64,000 nucleotides of DNA, taken from assembly GCA_040766985.1 (NCBI GenBank), contig JAXGPL010000013.1:1-64000 (forward strand), read 5' to 3'. The notes below the pieces were generated by a model. The model was not told the origin of the DNA and did not search any database. It saw only the letters and a list, made by a program, of their open reading frames with translations. How positions within the stretch are numbered: position 1 is the first letter of the stretch; each line of letters starts with the position of its first letter. Source of the DNA: JAXGPL01 sp040766985 (GTDB taxonomy: Bacteria > Bacillota > Sulfobacillia > JAUYEG01). Below are positions 16,467 through 26,339 of this stretch, piece by piece. A program made the position numbers and the translations under genes.

Positions 16467-17731
16467 TTAGTCGTTCCAACCGTCGATCTTGATCAAGCGC
16501 TGCATCGTGTACGCATAGGCGCTCGCCGGGTAGTTGAGCTGATCCGCCGTGTTCGAACTGAGCAGGTAATCGACTGTCCTGCCGTCCGGATCTTTGACTA
16601 CGCCGACTATCAGGACACTGTGCCGCCAGTCACCCAGGAATCCCAGCTGCAGGATATCGCCGGGCTCGCCGCTCCAGTAGTCGGCGTCCGGCTCGGCAAC
16701 CAGGCCGAATCCCCCATTCTTGGTCACGTACTCGTAGAACGAGTCGACACTGGCCCATGACGGCGAACGACCGGAAGGCCGCTGCCTCAAGCTGGGCGTC
16801 TCGCCGTACCATTTCCACTGGTCGGCTCCCTGGTAGTCCATCGGGATGCCCCCTGCCAGCAGGCATTGCGAGGTGAAGTTGGCGCAGTTGCCGCCGTGCT
16901 CGTCGTACGCCGGCCACTCGGGGTGGCGCTCGAAGGTCCATCGCATCGCGTACGCCACGGCGGCCTCGCGATCATACCCGTGGTCGACCCCTGGTCTTGG
17001 GGCCGCGGGGTCCGTCGCAGGACCGAGAGCGTTGCGTGCCGCGACATTGGCCCGGGCATCGGCGATAATGGTGGCTTTGGTTTCCAGGGGCGGAGCCATG
17101 ATGTCGATCACATCAGGCGAGGCCTGGTAGTAGCCGCCGCCCATAACGGTGTGCGATACCGTCCCACCACCGCGATGCCGGTCGATGTACCACCGGCCGT
17201 CCACCTGGGCTAGCTCAAACATGTGCCCGACGTTGCGCGCCTCCGTGTCGACCCCGGGGCAGTGCCGGAAGTTCTGGACATTGCTCTCCTCCAGCCGCAC
17301 CTGGATGCCGCCGTCCTCCCTCTCCGCGACCTTAGTGACGACCAGCCGGTAGGAGTACCGGTCAAGGTGCAGATCGGTCTTCTGCATGGCCCGTATGGCC
17401 ACGGTGATCTCCCAGACGGCCTTGTCGGCCTCGACGTTCTCCGCGGCGCCGGGGGCGAAGAGGTCCTCGGATAGTCGACTTGCAGGCGGGCGAGCGAGCC
17501 ATAGTAGGCGTCCATGTAGTCCGCCAGCAGTTGCTGCTGCTCTGCCGTCAGGCCTGGATCGGTGGAAACCACGATTTCGCCACTGCCGAGGGCAGGTTCA
17601 TTGCGCGGCGCCCCAGCCGACCAAACCAGTGAACTGGCGTATATCGGCGGAACAGGACTGACCCCCTGCAGCAGACAGTGACCTATCAGCAATATGAGTA
17701 CAATACCCGTTGATACGGTTTGTTTGCTCAT
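16467..17731 (-). pseudogene. Secreted Amidase_6-domain protein, one frameshift
   Basis: An exported protein with an N-terminal signal/anchor (MSKQTVSTGIVLILLIGHCL) and a C-terminal putative amidase domain (Amidase_6): YDREAAVAYAMRWTFERHPE, GGNCANFTSQCLLAGGIPMD, and WRHSVLIVGVVKDPDGRTVD, giving the Cys and His expected for a papain-like active site. The N-terminal frame ends up shifted near 17466-17472 (LARLQVDYPR continuing as EDLFAPGAAENVEADKAVWE). The second ATG of ATGATG is chosen because GGAGG lies six bases before it. In Bacillota such domains are often cell-wall or spore associated. Confidence 0.75.
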
Positions 17732-17791
17732 CATCGGCCTCCGGATCGGGTAGTCGGCGGCTAACCACCAAACCGACGGTGCGGAAAGACG

Positions 17792-17827
17792 GCACAAAAG
17801 GCCGGTATTACCACCGGCCTTTTGTGC
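17792..17827 (-). terminator. Terminator of tRNA-Val-Asp unit
   Basis: Perfect 15-base inverted repeat GCACAAAAGGCCGGT / ACCGGCCTTTTGTGC with a six-base loop; read on the minus strand the stem ends in TTTTGTG. It is symmetrical and could work in both directions. Confidence 0.8.
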
Positions 17828-17871
17828 GAACTGGCTAATCGGAGTGACCCTTGGTCACAGCTTTGTCTAGA

Positions 17872-17949
17872 TGGCGGAGGCGACGGGAGTCGAACCCGCG
17901 ATCTCGTGCGTGACAGGCACGTATGTTAGGCCATCTACACCACGCCTCC
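17872..17949 (-). tRNA. tRNA-Asp (GTC anticodon)
   Basis: Acceptor GGAGGCG/CGCCTCC, anticodon stem CGTGC/GCACG with loop CTGTCAC (GTC), discriminator G, T loop GGTTCGACTCC, encoded CCA. Confidence 0.95.
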
Positions 17950-17965
17950 GGGATTGCGCGCCGGC

Positions 17966-18041
17966 TGGTGGGCGAAACAGGACTCGAACCTGTGACTTCT
18001 TCCTTGTAAGGGAAGCGCTCTCCCACCTGAGCTATTCGCCC
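17966..18041 (-). tRNA. tRNA-Val (TAC anticodon)
   Basis: Acceptor GGGCGAA/TTCGCCC, anticodon stem CTTCC/GGAAG with loop CTTACAA (TAC), T loop GGTTCGAGTCC, encoded CCA. A GAC isoacceptor is at 3.8 kb. Confidence 0.95.
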
Positions 18042-18056
18042 GTGAACGCGAATTCA

Positions 18057-18085
18057 AGTATATATGAGGCATTTTGTGTTGTCAA
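18057..18085 (-). promoter_or_regulatory. Promoter for tRNA-Val-Asp
   Basis: Consensus TTGACA (18085-18080), 17-base spacer, TATACT (18062-18057) on the minus strand, 16 bases before tRNA-Val. Confidence 0.85.
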
Positions 18086-18180
18086 AACAAAACCCGTCGC
18101 CGAAAAGCCGCCATTTACCCAGTTACAGCACCATTTGGCGATTCCGGCCAAACACATCCCGCTCCGAACCCCACCCTCAC

Positions 18181-18918
18181 CTACCGCAACACGTGCCCCG
18201 CCGGCCGGACCATCACCCCGTCGAACTGCCCGATCGACTGGCTGGCGCCGATCTCGGCCGCAAACCGGATGTCGAGATCAAACCCGAGTTCGACCAGCTT
18301 GCTGCCATGCTCTGTCTCAACCAGCGCCCTTGAGATGTCTTTGCGCGATTGGCGGTATGCAGCCATCGCCAACCGGGCGGTGTCCGAGATCTCGACCTCC
18401 ACCGGCGCCTCCTGGCACGCGCTGACGATCGCCCCGCCAGCAATGATGTCGTCCAGCGACAATCGACCGCCCGTGCCTGCGCAGTAGATGACTGTATCGC
18501 TGTCCTCACGCAGCAGGCGGCGAGCCATCGCCGGCGCGTTGCGCAGCGCCGCGATGTACACAGGCGCGGCCCCGCTTTCGTGCGCAAGAAGCATCGCGGC
18601 CGTGCCGTTGGTCGTGGTCATCGCCAGCAGCATACCGCCCACCCGTTCAGTAGTGTACTCACGCGGCGAATTGCCCAGGTCAAAGCCGTTGATCTTCAGC
18701 CCGCCGCGCTCTCCACCGAGCAGCAGGTCGTCGCCCAACTGCAGCCGCAGCCGCCAGGCGTCTTCAGGTCCGGGCACGGGGTAGATTGCCTTGGCCCCCG
18801 CGTCTAGCGCCGCGATCATCGACGTCGTTGCCCGCAGCACGTCGATGACGACGCACGTGTTGCCGGCAAAGCCGAATTCCGCTGGTATGCCCGGCGCCGG
18901 GATGACACAGATGCGCAA
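18181..18918 (-). CDS. comB: 2-phosphosulfolactate phosphatase (ComB family)
   Basis: About 245 residues matching ComB, which dephosphorylates 2-phosphosulfolactate (coenzyme M or sulfolactate pathways); in bacteria without those pathways its role is unclear. Motifs: VVIDVLRATTSMIAALDAGA, LLGGERGGLKINGFDLGNSP, MTTTNGTAAMLLA, and CAGTGGRLSLDDIIAGGAIV. A TTG at 18918 (LRICVIPAPG) lies ten bases after GGAGGGGG and six bases after the wecB stop; the longer frame overlapping wecB is rejected. Third gene of a murA-wecB-comB string. Confidence 0.85.
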   Translation of the reverse strand: MRICVIPAPGIPAEFGFAGNTCVVIDVLRATTSMIAALDAGAKAIYPVPGPEDAWRLRLQLGDDLLLGGERGGLKINGFDLGNSPREYTTERVGGMLLAMTTTNGTAAMLLAHESGAAPVYIAALRNAPAMARRLLREDSDTVIYCAGTGGRLSLDDIIAGGAIVSACQEAPVEVEISDTARLAMAAYRQSRKDISRALVETEHGSKLVELGFDLDIRFAAEIGASQSIGQFDGVMVRPAGHVLR

Positions 18919-18923
18919 CGAAC

Positions 18924-20059
18924 CTAGGCCCCCTCCGCGAAGCCGGCAACCGGACCGGGGTGCAGGTCGCGCTGGCCTGTAAGAGCCGCAACGCAACGCC
19001 TGCCGGCCAGCCCGTCCCCAAACGGGTTGGGCCAACCGGGCTCTCGCTGGAGCATGGCCTTGACCGCGGCAACGATAGACTCCTCCTGGAAACCCGCGAG
19101 GGCGTTGCAGCCGATGGCCAGGGTTTCGGGCCGCTCCGTGTTCTCGCGGATTGTCACGCACGGCGTACCCAGAATGCAGGACTCCTCCTGCAGGCCGCCG
19201 CTGTCGGTCAGGACCAGACGGGCGTGATGCTGGAGTTCGAGCGACTCGAACAGCCCTACCGGCGGGTGGAGCACACGCAGGCCGGGGATTGCCTCGAGGT
19301 CGCCGAGCATGTGGTATGCCTCAAGCCGCGTCTTGGTGCGGTAGTGCATGGAGAAAATCAGGGGCAGCCTGGTTTCGGCAGCCGTCCGCCGAAGGCCCGC
19401 GAGGATCTCGCGGAGCCGTTCCGGCTCATCGGTGTTTTCCTGGCGGTGGAGCGTCAGGTACATAAAGCGCTTGCTCTCCAGGCCAAGCCTTCTGATCGTT
19501 GCGCCTTCCTCAAACCGCCCCCGTAGCCGGAAGACCGTATCGACGATGGTATTGCCCGTGATCTCAACACCTGCGACGACACCTTCCCGCTCAAGATTGG
19601 CCCGGGCGACTTCAGTCGGGGCAAAGAGGTGCGTCGCAACGTGGTCCGTAACGACCCGGTTGACCTCCTCGGGCATCGTCCGGTCAAAGCTGCGCAGCCC
19701 CGCCTCGACGTGGCCGACCGGTAGATTGAGCTTGGCTGCGACGAGCGCGCCGGCCAGCGTGCTGTTGGTATCGCCGTGGACGATGGCGCGGTCGATGCCG
19801 AGGTCGAGGAAGGCCGCCTCGACGCGCTGAAGCATCAGGCCTGTTTGGGCACCGTGCCTGGCGCCGGCCTCGCCCGCGTGGAGATTGAGGGTCGGCTCGG
19901 GAAGGCCGAGGGTTTCAAAAAACACACGGTCCATCTCGTAGCTGTAGTGCTGTCCGGTATGGATCAGGGCGTACGGCACGGAGTGCTGCTCCAAGGCCCA
20001 GATCACTGGAGCGAGCTTGGTGATTTCGGGCCGCGTGCCGAGGACGACTGCGATTTCAC
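18924..20059 (-). pseudogene. wecB: UDP-GlcNAc 2-epimerase, frameshift at codon 2-3
   Basis: Converts UDP-GlcNAc to UDP-ManNAc for teichoic-acid linkage units or surface polysaccharide. The body is complete and convincing: HTGQHYSYEMDRVFFE, VHGDTNSTLAGALVAAKLNL, GHVEAGLRSFDRTMPEEVNR, LTLHRQENTD, LTDSGGLQEESCILGTPCVT, RENTERPET. The natural start GTG at 20059 overlaps the murA TGA (GTGA) and follows GGAGGAAA, but the next bases read GTGAAATCGCA; one more A (GTG AAA ATC GCA) would give the canonical MKIAVVLGTRPEI. So a single A is missing from a homopolymer at about 20053-20056, which is a classic sequencing-error site. Confidence 0.9.
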
Positions 20060-21351
20060 GACGAGATTTCCTCCGGCTCGGCGCCGGGCCCGGGGCCGCA
20101 CCAGCGGATCACCGCGCCCAGCCCCGCAAGTTTGGCGACGAGGTTTTCGTAGCCGCGCTGGATATGGTAGGGCTTCTGGATCTGTGTCGTGCCGCGCGCC
20201 ATCAGGCCGGCGACAACCAACGCTGCTCCGGCCCGGATGTCGGTCGCCCTGACGATCGCCCCGGTCAACTCGTTGACCCCTTCGATAATTGCCGTGCGCC
20301 CGTGGACCGAAATGCGGGCGCCCATGCGGTTGAGTTCTTCGACGAACCGGAAGCGCTCTTCCCAGACGGTTTCCGTAACCGTGCTCGTCCCCGCCGCGGT
20401 CGTCAAGAGCGCGGTCATCGGCTGCTGAAAGTCGGTGTAGAAGCCCGGATGGGGCAGCGTCGTCACCTCGATCGGACGTAGCCGCGAGCCGGCCGACACC
20501 TCGACCTCGTCACCGTTAGTCTTCACATCGGCGCCCGCTTCGCGCAGCTTCGCGCTCATCGCTTCAAGATGGTCCGGGATCACATCGGTGACCGTTACAG
20601 AGCCGCGCGTCGCGCACCCGGCAACCATGAACGTCGCTGCTTCGGTCTGGTCGAAGATCAGGCTGTGTGCAGCACCATGCACGTCAGGGGTGCCTCGAAT
20701 GCGCAGGACGCTGGTGCCGGCGCCTCTGACGCGCGCCCATGGCGCTGAGCAGGTTGGCCACGTCAACGATGAAGGGGGCGCGATAGGCGTTGCGAATCTC
20801 CGTATCGCCGCGGGCGGTAGCGGCCGCGAGCATGACGTTGAGCGTCGCCCCCACGCTCTCGACGTCGAAGAAGATCGTCGCGCCTGAGTCCCCCTGCCGG
20901 CGCCCTCGCGCGAAGGAGTCCGTGTTCGAGGTGACCTCCGCACCCAAAGCACGAAAGCCCTTGAGATGCTGGTCGATCGGGCGAGGTCCGATTTCGTCGC
21001 CGCCCGGCAGCGGGACCTCCGCTTCGCCGAACCTGCCCAGCATTGCGCCCAGAAGGTAATATGAAGCCCTGAACCGGATTGCCTCGCGATACGGGCAGGG
21101 ACTACAGACGACATCGCTTGTGTCGATCTCCAACACGCCCGGCTCGCCCCGCGTGACACGGGCCCGAGCCGCTCCAGTATCCGGAGGTAGCGCGCGACAT
21201 CAGCGGTATCGGGTACGTTGTGCAGAGTCGAACTACCCGCCGCCAGGATGGTCGCCGGGATTGCCGCAAGCGACGAGTACTTTGAGCCGCTGATCCGGAC
21301 GGCGCCTTGCAGCCGGACGCCCCCGGCCACCTCGATGTACGGTTGGGCCAC
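20056..21351 (-). pseudogene. murA: UDP-GlcNAc 1-carboxyvinyltransferase, two compensating frameshifts
   Basis: First committed enzyme of peptidoglycan synthesis (PEP transfer to UDP-GlcNAc). N-terminus (VAGGVRLQGAVRISGSKYSS) and C-terminus (HPGFYTDFQQPMTALLTTAA) are in one frame; the middle (IRFRASYYLLGAMLGRFGEA to RAPFIVDVANLLSAMGAR) is in another, with shifts near 21150-21160 and 20735-20745. The active-site segment reads PGGDEIGPRPIDQH: the usual Cys115 of GGCAIG is Asp (codon at 20998-20996), the substitution known to give intrinsic fosfomycin resistance. GTG start at 21351 with GGGGAGG upstream. Confidence 0.88.
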
Positions 21352-21474
21352 GCCCCACGCCTCCCCACCCCAGTGTTACCTGCCATCCTGCTCCGCCGAC
21401 ACGCGTTCGCCCGAGGACGCGGACATCCCTGCCCCCACGACATTTCGGTGCAGGAAAGATTCTCTGGGCTGCGA

Positions 21475-21490
21475 AGATAACACGTTATCT
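21475..21490. promoter_or_regulatory. AGATAAC-N2-GTTATCT palindrome
   Basis: Perfect seven-base inverted repeat with a two-base centre in the 191-base gap between divergent murA and the AbrB-type gene; operator-like. Regulator unknown. Confidence 0.5.
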
Positions 21491-21542
21491 CGAAACCGGC
21501 GCGCATGCGCCGCCGGCACATCCGGATCGCGGGGGGTTATTC

Positions 21543-22697
21543 TTGCCGGAACTACTATCGCTGTTGGTCCTGTTCGCAATCGGTATTCCGGGCTGGCTGG
21601 CGTTCAACCGGCTCAAGCTGCCAGGCGCGCCCATTCTGGGATCGATGCTGGCCGTCGGTGTATTCGGGATCTACGGCATCGGTCCGGGCCCGCTTCCGGC
21701 TGCCTTCAAGGCGATCCTGCAGGTCGTCGTCGGCCTGTTCATCGGCCTGCGGGTCTCCCCGGACACGCGGCGGCAGCTGCGCGGGATGGTCCCTGTGGCC
21801 GTCCTCGTCAGCGCCTGGTGGCTGGTCACTGCGTTCGGAGTCGGCTTGATGCTGTATGGCGCAACGCCCCTGGACCTCAAGACCGCGCTGTTGGGGTCTA
21901 CCCCGGGCGGTATCTCGGAGATGGGCCTCTTGGCCCTCAACTTCGGGGCAGACGCTCCGAGCGTCGCTTTGCTGCAGTTCTTTCGCGTCACACTGGTGCT
22001 GATCGGCGTGCCGGTGCTCGGGCCCAAGCTCTACCCGCTGCTCGAGCGCCTTTCGCGACGCGGGACGGTTGCCCGCGGGCAGGCTGCCGCGGTGGAGCAC
22101 CATTCCACGGTGCCTGAGCAGCGAGATACCTTGGGCTTGGCGCCTGTGCACGCACATGACCGGCCCGGCCCCGCCGCCGCGCCCGAAAGGTCCGCCACCG
22201 GCGGCATCGCCCTGTATCTGCGCACGTTTGCGCTTGCGGTGGCGGGAGGCTGGATGCTTGAGGCGGTCGGGTTTCCGTCGGGCGGCCTGGTCGGCTCGAT
22301 GCTGGCAGTCGGAGCAGCGCGGCTCTTCGGCGTCAGATGTGCCAACCTCCCGTCCGACGCCCGCGCGGTTGCGCAGGTCGGCCTCGGCGGGATGATCGGG
22401 ATGAGCTTTACAGCGGAGATGATCAGGTCATTCGGCACGATGATCGTGCCGATCGTTTTGCTGACCGGGGCGCTGCTGTTCAACGGTTTCTTGCTTTCGG
22501 TCCTCGTCCATCGTCTGACCGGTTGGGAGCCGGCGACCTGTGTCCTGTCGACCTGCGCGGGTGGGTTGACGAACATCAGCGCCGTGGCTGAGGACCTTGG
22601 AGGAAACCCGGTTCACGTCACCCTTCTTCACGTCGTCCGGTTGATCAGCATCGTTACGGTGCTGCCGGCCGCGTTTGCGGCACTGTTTGGGATGTGA
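21543..22697 (+). CDS. AbrB-family (PF05145) integral membrane protein
   Basis: A 384-residue, roughly ten-helix membrane protein of the family sometimes called AbrB or putative ammonia monooxygenase, with the two-fold repeated pattern LPGAPILGSMLAVGVFGIYG and GFPSGGLVGSMLAVGAARLF, and the paired motif LGSTPGGISEMGLLAL / STCAGGLTNISAVAEDL. It probably transports something, but no substrate is established. A cytoplasmic loop of about 45 residues separates the halves. TTG start after GGGGGGTTATTC. Not related to the Bacillus transition-state DNA-binding AbrB. Confidence 0.85.
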   Translation: MPELLSLLVLFAIGIPGWLAFNRLKLPGAPILGSMLAVGVFGIYGIGPGPLPAAFKAILQVVVGLFIGLRVSPDTRRQLRGMVPVAVLVSAWWLVTAFGVGLMLYGATPLDLKTALLGSTPGGISEMGLLALNFGADAPSVALLQFFRVTLVLIGVPVLGPKLYPLLERLSRRGTVARGQAAAVEHHSTVPEQRDTLGLAPVHAHDRPGPAAAPERSATGGIALYLRTFALAVAGGWMLEAVGFPSGGLVGSMLAVGAARLFGVRCANLPSDARAVAQVGLGGMIGMSFTAEMIRSFGTMIVPIVLLTGALLFNGFLLSVLVHRLTGWEPATCVLSTCAGGLTNISAVAEDLGGNPVHVTLLHVVRLISIVTVLPAAFAALFGM

Positions 22698-22719
22698 AAT
22701 GTTCTGGCTGCCAAGTGCA

Positions 22720-22748
22720 TTGACCGCGTGGCTCTTTGGGCCTAGAAT
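22720..22748 (+). promoter_or_regulatory. Promoter for the MATE gene at 22.8 kb
   Basis: TTGACC (22720-22725), 17-base spacer, TAGAAT (22743-22748), about 45 bases before the start codon. Confidence 0.75.
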
Positions 22749-22798
22749 GACTAGAGCTATCTGGGGCAAATCAACTACTTGTATAGCGGGGTCTTGGG

Positions 22799-24256
22799 AT
22801 GCAGAAGCGGTCAGCGATGCGCGACTTTACGCAAGGCAATATTATGGGCCACCTGATTGCGTTCTCGTGGCCGATGTTGATGGGCAACGTGCTCCAAGCC
22901 CTTTACAACACGGTCGACGCCATCTGGGTCGGACGCTACCTGGGCTCCCACGCGCTCGGCGCGGTGGCCGTGAGCTTCCCAATCATCATGGCCCTCCTGG
23001 CCCTATTGATGGGCCTGACCATGGCGACTACGACGTTGGTCTCGCAGTTCAGAGGCGCCGACGACGAGCACGGGGTGCGCCGTACCATCTCCAACTCGAT
23101 CCGCCTGTTGTGCCTGCTCGCTCTCGGAGTCAGCGCGATCGGTGTCCTTGTACGGGTCCCGGTTCTGCGCATGATCGGCACGCCGTCGGAGATCCTGCCC
23201 AACGCTGCGTCATACCTTGGCATTTTTCTCTCCGGTTTGATCCTGACGTTTCTCTACAACTCAGGCAGCGCGATACTGCGCGGTCTGGGCGACTCCCAGA
23301 CGCCGCTTCGCTATCTCGCGGTAGCTACCGCCATTAACATGGTGCTCGATCCCTTGCTGATCATCGGGGTTGGCCCCTTCCCCCAGATGGGCATCGCGGG
23401 CGCGGCGTTGGCTACGGTCATCGCACAGGCCGTTTCCGCAGTCCTCGTCCTGCGCAACCTCACCCGCCGTACCGGGTCACTACTCGGGGAGCCCGGGTCC
23501 AAGTGGTGGGAGTTCGACGGAAAGCTGACCAGACTCACGTTCAGCATCGGACTGCCAGCGGGAACGCAGCAGTTCGTGATGTCGATGGGGATGCTCACGA
23601 TCACCTCGATCATCAACCGTTTCGGGCCCAATGTCGTCGCGGCCTTCGGCGCAGCCGCCAGGTTGGACCAGTTTGCACACATGCCGGCGATGTCCGTCGG
23701 CATGGCCGTAAGCGCCATGGTCGGTCAAAACCTTGGCGCCGGCAAGGACGAGCGCGTCCGGGGAATCGTCAAGTCCGCCTGGATGGTCACTGTATTGGTC
23801 ACAGGCGTCCTGGCAGCGATAGCACTGCTTATGCCGGCAATGGTCCTGAGCCTCTTCACTCAGGAACCCGAGGTGCTACGCGAAGGAATCATGTACCTGC
23901 GCATCGTCGGCTGGACCTACGTGCCGTTCGCGCTGTCGTTCGTGCTGACCGGCGTGCTGCGCGGCGCCGGCGACACCCTGCCGACCATGATCATCACGGT
24001 GTCGACACTGTGGCTGGTGCGGGTTCCCCTGGCCAGCTATATGTCCGGCACCCTCGGGCTCGGGAGCCGCGGGATCTGGCTGTCGAGCGCGATTACCCCG
24101 ATGATTTCCCTGTCGCTCAACTACGTCTACTACTTGACCGGCCGGTGGAAAAAGCGTATCGCCGTCCGCCGCCACGCCGCGTTGGGCGGGCAGATGGTGG
24201 CTGCAGCCACATCTGCAGCCGCGGGCGAATCCGACGGTCAGGGGCAGACCGTCTAG
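22799..24256 (+). CDS. MATE-family efflux transporter
   Basis: A 485-residue intact MATE protein with twelve predicted helices, probably expelling drugs or metabolites in exchange for Na+ or H+. Typical segments: FSWPMLMGNVLQALYNTVDA, IWVGRYLGSHALGAVAVSFP, the first repeat NSGSAILRGLGDSQTPLRY and the second TGVLRGAGDTLPTMIITVST. An alternative start is the ATG at 22817 (MRDFTQGNIMGHL), which is how most family members begin. Its stop codon overlaps that of the convergent downstream gene. Only about 25 percent-type resemblance to the broken MATE at 4.3 kb is apparent by eye, so they are not recent duplicates. Confidence 0.93.
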   Translation: MQKRSAMRDFTQGNIMGHLIAFSWPMLMGNVLQALYNTVDAIWVGRYLGSHALGAVAVSFPIIMALLALLMGLTMATTTLVSQFRGADDEHGVRRTISNSIRLLCLLALGVSAIGVLVRVPVLRMIGTPSEILPNAASYLGIFLSGLILTFLYNSGSAILRGLGDSQTPLRYLAVATAINMVLDPLLIIGVGPFPQMGIAGAALATVIAQAVSAVLVLRNLTRRTGSLLGEPGSKWWEFDGKLTRLTFSIGLPAGTQQFVMSMGMLTITSIINRFGPNVVAAFGAAARLDQFAHMPAMSVGMAVSAMVGQNLGAGKDERVRGIVKSAWMVTVLVTGVLAAIALLMPAMVLSLFTQEPEVLREGIMYLRIVGWTYVPFALSFVLTGVLRGAGDTLPTMIITVSTLWLVRVPLASYMSGTLGLGSRGIWLSSAITPMISLSLNYVYYLTGRWKKRIAVRRHAALGGQMVAAATSAAAGESDGQGQTV

Positions 24257-25197
24257 ACCGGCCTCAGTCTTACGGTGTACTGTAGATGCCCGTCCGGCAC
24301 ACCAAAGCGCACCGTCGTTGGTATAGCGTCGCAGAACAGGAAGTAGCTTTCGCGGCGGCTGGCGGGCTCTGGGCCACGAAGAACAGCCCATTCGCCTTCC
24401 CTCTCCGGCTGCGGCGAGGCTGCCTCCGCCGGTTCGCAATGCGGCTCGGGCAGGGTACCGCGCAAGCCATGGACCAGGCGCAACTGCGCCTGCCCCACTT
24501 CGGACCACGGCACGGCCACGAAGAACTGCAGCCAGGAGGATGTCAATGGACGGAGTTCGATGGCCGACACGCTCCGCCCGCCCGAGGGCACCCGGTGATG
24601 CAAGGTGATCGAATACGGCTCGCCGATACTCCCCCCGAGCCCCGTCCCCTGCCCGCGCGCCAGGCCCCGCCCCTCCGCGAGCCCGCGCACTGACCGAGCC
24701 CAGGTTGGCTCGCCCATCGCAATCTGCTGCATGGCCGCGAACGCCCCCGGCATGGCCACCGCGGCTGACCCCGGCCGTAATGCGATCAAGGCAAACTCCT
24801 GCCCTCTCGTCCCCTTGGCCCCTGAAGCGGCGTAGCCCAGGGTTTCCACGGCCACGTTATCCAGGCTGACGGTATCCGTGATCAAGGCCGCCCAGGCCTG
24901 CGCACGCAGTTTGTTACTGATCATCGACTTGAGGGGCGGCCAGAAGCGCGCCGCGACATCCATCGGCCGGGCGTCAAGGCGTACGGAGAGACCTGCCCGC
25001 TCAAGTTCCGCAGCCGCAAAAGCGCCCCGCCCGGCGGCCGCATCGGAGGGGTGGCAACTTAACACGAGTGGAATCACCGCAATCGCCTCCTCGCACGTTA
25101 TATCGCCATAGGCTGTCCAAACTCCTGCCGGAAGGCGAAACCGGCCCGCGTGGCGGTAGAAGGCCGTGTTGTTGTGGAGGATGCGAACGGAGTGCAC
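24253..25197 (-). CDS. Hypothetical protein
   Basis: About 315 residues with no family I recognise. The central part (IPLVLSCHPSDAAAGRGAFA, MISNKLRAQAWAALITDTVS, ATLGYAASGAKG-like ETLGYAASGAKGTRGQEFAL) looks like a genuine folded protein, and the frame is free of the low-complexity repeats of shadow frames. No signal peptide or membrane spans. The start is uncertain; the GTG at 25197 (VHSVRILHNNTAFY) is provisional and the frame is open to 25314. It overlaps the remnant GNAT gene only at its 5' extension. Confidence 0.5.
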   Translation of the reverse strand: MHSVRILHNNTAFYRHAGRFRLPAGVWTAYGDITCEEAIAVIPLVLSCHPSDAAAGRGAFAAAELERAGLSVRLDARPMDVAARFWPPLKSMISNKLRAQAWAALITDTVSLDNVAVETLGYAASGAKGTRGQEFALIALRPGSAAVAMPGAFAAMQQIAMGEPTWARSVRGLAEGRGLARGQGTGLGGSIGEPYSITLHHRVPSGGRSVSAIELRPLTSSWLQFFVAVPWSEVGQAQLRLVHGLRGTLPEPHCEPAEAASPQPEREGEWAVLRGPEPASRRESYFLFCDAIPTTVRFGVPDGHLQYTVRLRPV

Positions 25198-25214
25198 AGA
25201 TTGGATATCCGGAA

Positions 25215-25719
25215 ATGCAGGCCGCCGACCTTGTGGCTGTCGCAAAGGTGGACCAGGATGCGTTCTCGCACGCAGCGGTGCGCGGGCCGCACGCCCTTGG
25301 CATACCCCCGCCATAGCGCAGGGCTGACCACTTCCGGCGGATGGCGCCCGACCTGTGCCTCGCCTTCGCCGAATACGGCGGCGGCAGGGTCGCGGACACC
25401 ATCGGGCACCGGTGGGGCGCGACGACCTGGATCGGCCCGGTGGGCGTCGCCCCGGACCTGATGGGCCGCGGCATCGGCACGGCGCTGCTGGATACGTTCA
25501 GGAACCGGATCCGCCGCCCTGGCGCAACCACAATCGGACTGGAAACCTCGATCCCTGGACAACGTCCGGCTGTACGAACGGCGCGGGTATCGTGCCGCCG
25601 GCCTCCGCCTGCTGGTCGGCAAGGGCATCGGGGCGGGAGCGGCTACGGCGGCGGCTCCCGCGGTGAACCGCGGTTGCTGGTGCGGATGCAGCGCCAGGCG
25701 CGCCGTCCTCAGGTCATGA
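25215..25719 (+). pseudogene. GNAT N-acetyltransferase remnant
   Basis: Pieces of an acetyl-CoA-dependent acetyltransferase: MQAADLVAVAKVDQDAFSHA at the N-terminus, the CoA-binding motif VGVAPDLMGRGIGTALLDTF, and the C-terminal DNVRLYERRGYRAAGLRLLV. A TAG at 25314-25316 interrupts the first two pieces and a frameshift near 25550 separates the last. Substrate unknown. Confidence 0.65.
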
Positions 25720-26339
25720 GGAGACTCGCTGCTACCGGTCTTTTCCTTTATGGAACTCGAGCCGGCGAGCGCTGCCATCGCCTTACGGCCGAAAGCCGCC
25801 GGCTTGCCGGACTTGTCGAACCGGGGCTCCGACCACGGCAATGAACTGAGTGCCGTGCCGGACAGCGGCACTGGTGAAACGCTGGTGGCATTGGATTCGG
25901 AGGGGCTTCGGCCGGCTATGCCGTCCCGTACCTGAAGGAACTGCGCAGCCCCGAGATGGACGTCCGGCGGGCCCACGGACGCCCTGGTCTGGATCATGAC
26001 CGGATGGGTCACTGCATGTCTTGCCCTGACTGCGGCGTGCGAGAGCGGCGGCGGCGGCAGGAGCAACCCACCTCAAGATCCCGTGCTACGGAGGTAATCC
26101 ACACGGCTTCGCCTTGTTGAAGACGGCTACGCCCCGAGGCCGCCCTTGCTCAGGATGCTGCTTGCGGGGGGCGTCTCCGGCACGTCGGGCAAGCTCTGGC
26201 AGAGCGTACCGCCGACTTCAGCTCCTGCCTCGGGTAGCTGAGCCTTCGAGGACGGCAGGAGGCCGACGAACTATCATGGCGCTTTCGCCGCGAACGGTGG
26301 CGCCCTCTTCTCCAGCAGATTTCCACCGTGGGCTGGGGC
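25720..26339. other. Non-coding or decayed interval
   Basis: No convincing gene. Fragments that look once-coding on the plus strand include GIGFGGASAGYAVPYLKELR near 25888 and a lipoprotein-signal-like MTGWVTACLALTACESGGGG at 25999, but each is closed quickly by stops or frameshifts. The minus-strand frames here extend the SLH gene past its probable natural end and are not credible. Confidence 0.5.

Noticed and set aside
24253..26066. Long minus-strand frames extending the hypothetical gene upstream (25098-26066)
   Set aside because: They run antisense through the GNAT remnant, are proline/arginine-rich and have no start signals.
26218..26339. In-frame C-terminal extension of the SLH protein
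   Set aside because: The natural C-terminus (QVTLSVTQAE) is found in another frame at 26340; the extension is out of frame after two indels.
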